Part shown: positions 6,163 to 8,396 of the stretch, in pieces
Layout of the letters: each line of letters begins with the position of its first letter
How positions within the stretch are numbered: the first letter of the stretch is position 1
Assembly: GCA_007120615.1 (NCBI GenBank)
Contig: SKNI01000162.1
Coordinates: 1 to 8,396 of the forward strand
Direction: 5' to 3'
From: Myxococcales bacterium
GTDB taxonomy: Bacteria > Myxococcota_A > Bradymonadia > Bradymonadales > Bradymonadaceae
DNA length: 8,396 bases
Notes under the pieces: model-generated
What the model was told of the DNA's origin: nothing
The model's database searches: none
Seen by the model: the letters and a program-made list of their open reading frames with translations, nothing else
Translations under genes and position numbers: made by a program

Positions 6163-7242
6163 ATGGCGAGACTAAAGGTAGGCATTGTTGGCGCGGGTAG
6201 TATCGCAGACCTGCACGCCCTGGGGTATGAAAAGGACGACCGAGCGGAGATCATCGCCGTCTGTGATCGCCAGGAGGATCGCGCCATTCAGCGCGCCCTC
6301 GACTGGGGAGCCCGAGCTTATTATACGGACTTCCAGGAGATGCTGGAGAATCCCGAAATCGACGCCGTCGAGATCTTGACCCCTCATTATCTCCACGCCG
6401 AGCAGGTCCTGGCCACGCTCAAAGCCGGCAAACACGTCTCCGTAGAACGTCCCCTGGCCCTGACCATCGAAGAGGCCAATCAGGTCGTGCGGACCGCCGA
6501 AGAAATGGGAAAAGTCCTGCAGGTCTATGAGCCCTGTCTGTTTTATAAACCCCTCCTCGATGCCCGAAACCTCATCGACGCCGGCGAGATCGGAAAGCCC
6601 ACTTCCATTCGAGTATCGATGACCGTGGGCAAGGGAGAGTCGGGGATCTGGGATTTCGCCTCCATGGAGAGCGAGTCCGATCTGTGGCGCTTTGACCCAA
6701 GATTCTCCGGCGGCTCTCCCATGCTTTACGACGTGGGATATCAGACCTTTTGCATCTCCCTATTTCTGATCGGAAATGTGGAAAAAGTCGAGGTCTGGCG
6801 CTCGGACACCGAGATCCGTGAAGGGCTCAAAATCGACGCCCCCACCGTAGCGATGTGGAAGCATTATCAGCAGGATTGCTACGGCACGATGACTCTGAAT
6901 TTCGCGCCGGAGCGCAAGATGCGCACCGAACACCACCCCTTAGAAGCATTGATCTCGGTGGAGGGAACCCGGGGCCATATCAATATCATCCGCAGCTCCG
7001 ATCCCACTCAACTGGAAGCCCCGGTGGAGCTTCGCCGGGACAACCGCAAGGTCGCCTACGGCCAGCGCAACACCGCCTTTGAAGACAGCTTCGTGCGGGC
7101 CACCCGAAACTTCATCGGCGCCTGTCGCGGAGAAGACGAGCCCCTGCTCGGCCCCAACGAGGCCCGCCAGCTCTTATTGTTGACCCTGGCGTATCTGGAG
7201 TCCACCCGCCGCGGAAAGACCGTCAATCTGCAACATGGATGA
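6163..7242 (+). CDS. Gfo/Idh/MocA-family NAD(P)-dependent oxidoreductase with variant active-site motifs
   Basis: The 359-residue protein has the two-domain build of this family of sugar and cyclitol dehydrogenases. Its N-terminal Rossmann fold (about 3-125) carries the dinucleotide motif GIVGAGSIADLH (7-18), an acidic pair at the end of beta-2 (CDRQED, 34-39) that fits NAD preference, and DAVEILTPHYLHAEQ (67-81). The C-terminal alpha/beta domain follows, with GGSPMLYDVGYQ (183-194). Two signature positions differ: the EKP motif reads ERP (95-97), replacing the usual active-site lysine with arginine, and the common D-x-G-x-H histidine position reads Gln194 after Tyr193. The DVGY form recalls family members that use DxGcY, so activity is not excluded. 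The Shine-Dalgarno GGGAGG 5 bases upstream supports the start. It has its own promoter and structured leader and lies 45 bases before a lipid kinase gene, probably in one operon. The substrate is unknown. Confidence 0.88.
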   Translation: MARLKVGIVGAGSIADLHALGYEKDDRAEIIAVCDRQEDRAIQRALDWGARAYYTDFQEMLENPEIDAVEILTPHYLHAEQVLATLKAGKHVSVERPLALTIEEANQVVRTAEEMGKVLQVYEPCLFYKPLLDARNLIDAGEIGKPTSIRVSMTVGKGESGIWDFASMESESDLWRFDPRFSGGSPMLYDVGYQTFCISLFLIGNVEKVEVWRSDTEIREGLKIDAPTVAMWKHYQQDCYGTMTLNFAPERKMRTEHHPLEALISVEGTRGHINIIRSSDPTQLEAPVELRRDNRKVAYGQRNTAFEDSFVRATRNFIGACRGEDEPLLGPNEARQLLLLTLAYLESTRRGKTVNLQHG

Positions 7243-7287
7243 GTCTTCTTCATCCTTATGAGTCTCTACGAATAGAAGCGACTACCG

Positions 7288-8328
7288 ATGATGTCTCAGC
7301 AAGATGATGCGTTGCGAGTGATGGCGGCGCCGAAGCGCTACGCGGTGATGCTCAACGCCCGGGCCAAGGGCTGGACCGGGGCGGTCCACGAAGCCGTTCA
7401 GCGGTTCGTGCCCAATAAAGACCTCTTTTTGACCGATGATTTTCGTCAGGCCCAGACCACCATTCAGCGCATCCTGGAGAGCGACTACGACGTCATCTTT
7501 ACCGGCGGTGGCGATGGAACGGTGGTCTATCTGGCCAACGCCATCGAAGAGTATATTCAGGCCGGAAAAATCAAACGAGAAGACGCCCCTCCCGTGGGGG
7601 TCCTTCGGCTGGGAACGGGCAACGCCATCGCCTCCTATCTGGGCGCCGGCGATATCATCGAAGATCTTCAGGTTCTCCACGCCGGCTCCCCCTTAAAAGT
7701 ACAATCCATCGACCTCATCGAGGACGACAAACACCGGTTTCCCTTCGCCGGATTTGGATGGGACGCCGATATCTTAAATGATTATGAGCGCATCAAAGCG
7801 GCGGTGAAAGACACCGCTCTGGAGGGCATCGCCACCGGTCTGGGAGGCTACGTCGCCAGCGTCGCCACCCGCACCATCCCCCGGGCGCTGACCCGGCGTG
7901 CTCACCATGCCACCTTCACCAACCTCGGGGAGAAAGCCTACGCCCTCAACGAAGAGGGCCAGATCACCGAAGAATTCGGCCCCGGCGATGTCATCTATCG
8001 GGGTCCGGTCAAGATCACCAGCACCGCCTCGATCCCCTACTGGGGCTTTAAGATTCGGATGTTTCCCTATTGCAATCTGCGCCCCGGATTCTTTGAGCTT
8101 CGCTCCTACCATGGCTCGGTGGCCCGGGTGGTCACCAGTCTTCCCGACTTCTGGAAGGGTTATATGCCCTCCAAGGTGATGGGCGACTGGCTGGTCCAGG
8201 AGGTTCGCCTGGAGATCGAGGACGGGCCCTCAAGCTACCAGGTCAACGGCGACGCCGCAGGCTACCGCGATCAGGTCGTCTGGAAGCTGGCCGAACATGG
8301 CACGAACCTGGCGATTCCCTTGAGGTAG
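7288..8328 (+). CDS. Diacylglycerol/sphingosine-kinase-family lipid kinase
   Basis: The 346-residue protein belongs to the DAGK-catalytic superfamily (DgkB/YegS-like), ATP-dependent kinases that phosphorylate the free hydroxyl of diacylglycerol or related lipids, typically at the inner face of the membrane. Visible motifs are YAVMLNARAKG (18-28), the nucleotide-binding FTGGGDGT (71-78), GVLRLGTGNAIA (104-115), FAGFGWDADIL (153-163) and the C-terminal QVNGDAAG (318-325). The last aligns with the family's D-G-E motif but reads N-G-D, a conservative change at a position thought important for catalysis. The protein is somewhat longer than the usual 290-310 residues, with extra sequence in the C-terminal half (about 200-290). 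The start is uncertain: ATG codons at 7288 and 7291 lack a clear Shine-Dalgarno, and an in-frame ATG at 7321 is possible. No terminator separates it from the oxidoreductase gene 45 bases upstream, so co-transcription is likely. The lipid substrate cannot be told. Confidence 0.88.
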   Translation: MMSQQDDALRVMAAPKRYAVMLNARAKGWTGAVHEAVQRFVPNKDLFLTDDFRQAQTTIQRILESDYDVIFTGGGDGTVVYLANAIEEYIQAGKIKREDAPPVGVLRLGTGNAIASYLGAGDIIEDLQVLHAGSPLKVQSIDLIEDDKHRFPFAGFGWDADILNDYERIKAAVKDTALEGIATGLGGYVASVATRTIPRALTRRAHHATFTNLGEKAYALNEEGQITEEFGPGDVIYRGPVKITSTASIPYWGFKIRMFPYCNLRPGFFELRSYHGSVARVVTSLPDFWKGYMPSKVMGDWLVQEVRLEIEDGPSSYQVNGDAAGYRDQVVWKLAEHGTNLAIPLR

Positions 8329-8337
8329 CCCGACGCC

Positions 8338-8396
8338 ATGACTCAGACCTGCCCCCATTGCAAGAGCATCAACGACGATGACGAGATCGTATGTCA
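8338..8396 (+). CDS. N-terminus of a zinc-ribbon protein (partial, runs off the right edge)
   Basis: An ATG 9 bases after the lipid kinase stop opens a frame to the window edge whose 19 residues read MTQTCPHCKSINDDDEIVC. CPHC followed by a further cysteine ten residues on resembles the first half of a zinc ribbon. GAGG at 8322-8325, inside the end of the kinase gene, is a possible Shine-Dalgarno, though 12 bases away. The tight spacing suggests it belongs to the same operon. Too little is present to name a function. Confidence 0.55.
   Translation, partial: MTQTCPHCKSINDDDEIVC

Noticed and set aside
1..8396. CRISPR arrays, insertion sequences, tRNA or rRNA genes, defence-system genes
   Set aside because: I found no regularly spaced direct repeats, transposase motifs, terminal inverted repeats, cloverleaf sequences or defence-protein domains on either strand.

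Overview
The window looks like chromosomal DNA of a Gram-negative bacterium of the former Deltaproteobacteria, most likely Myxococcota or the Bradymonadales. The GC content is moderately high. The strongest clue is a large cysteine-rich lipoprotein with a poly-glycine tether, repeated C-x5-C-x4-C modules and an acidic tail, a design I associate with these predatory and myxobacterial lineages. The assignment is an inference from gene style, not from a marker gene. I see no mobile elements, CRISPR arrays, rRNA or tRNA.

Left part, minus strand (about 1-4165). From right to left there is a cysteine-rich lipoprotein (4165-2792), then an intrinsic terminator (2711-2761). Next comes a glutamine-hydrolysing asparagine synthase-type amidotransferase, asnB (2642-627), which overlaps by 4 bases (GTGA) a multi-pass membrane protein that runs off the left edge (630-1). 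The asnB and membrane protein pair looks like part of a surface-polysaccharide locus: amidation of a sugar, plus a Wzy- or glycosyltransferase-like integral membrane protein.

Centre. A 166-base divergent intergenic region (4166-4331) carries two inverted repeats and separates the lipoprotein from glpD (4332-6029, plus strand). GlpD is an aerobic FAD-dependent glycerol-3-phosphate dehydrogenase with all expected motifs.

Right part, plus strand. Directly after the glpD stop lies a very good sigma70-type promoter (TTGACA, 18 bases, TATAAG). Its -10 box sits inside a perfect 8-base inverted repeat, which looks like a repressor operator. It is followed by a leader of about 94 bases with two hairpins; the second holds the Shine-Dalgarno sequence in its loop and ends at the start codon. 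This drives a Gfo/Idh/MocA-family oxidoreductase (6163-7242) with an altered catalytic motif. A DAG/sphingosine-kinase-family lipid kinase (7288-8328) and the start of a zinc-ribbon protein (8338 to the right edge) follow with short gaps, so the three probably form one operon.

The most interesting object is the regulatory region 6033-6162. It has a strong promoter with a built-in operator and a structured leader in which one AAGCC segment can pair with either of two identical GGCTT segments, one of which overlaps the ribosome binding site. Together with an oxidoreductase and a lipid kinase that both carry substitutions at signature residues, this may be a small, uncharacterised, regulated module. 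Its function cannot be named from sequence alone.
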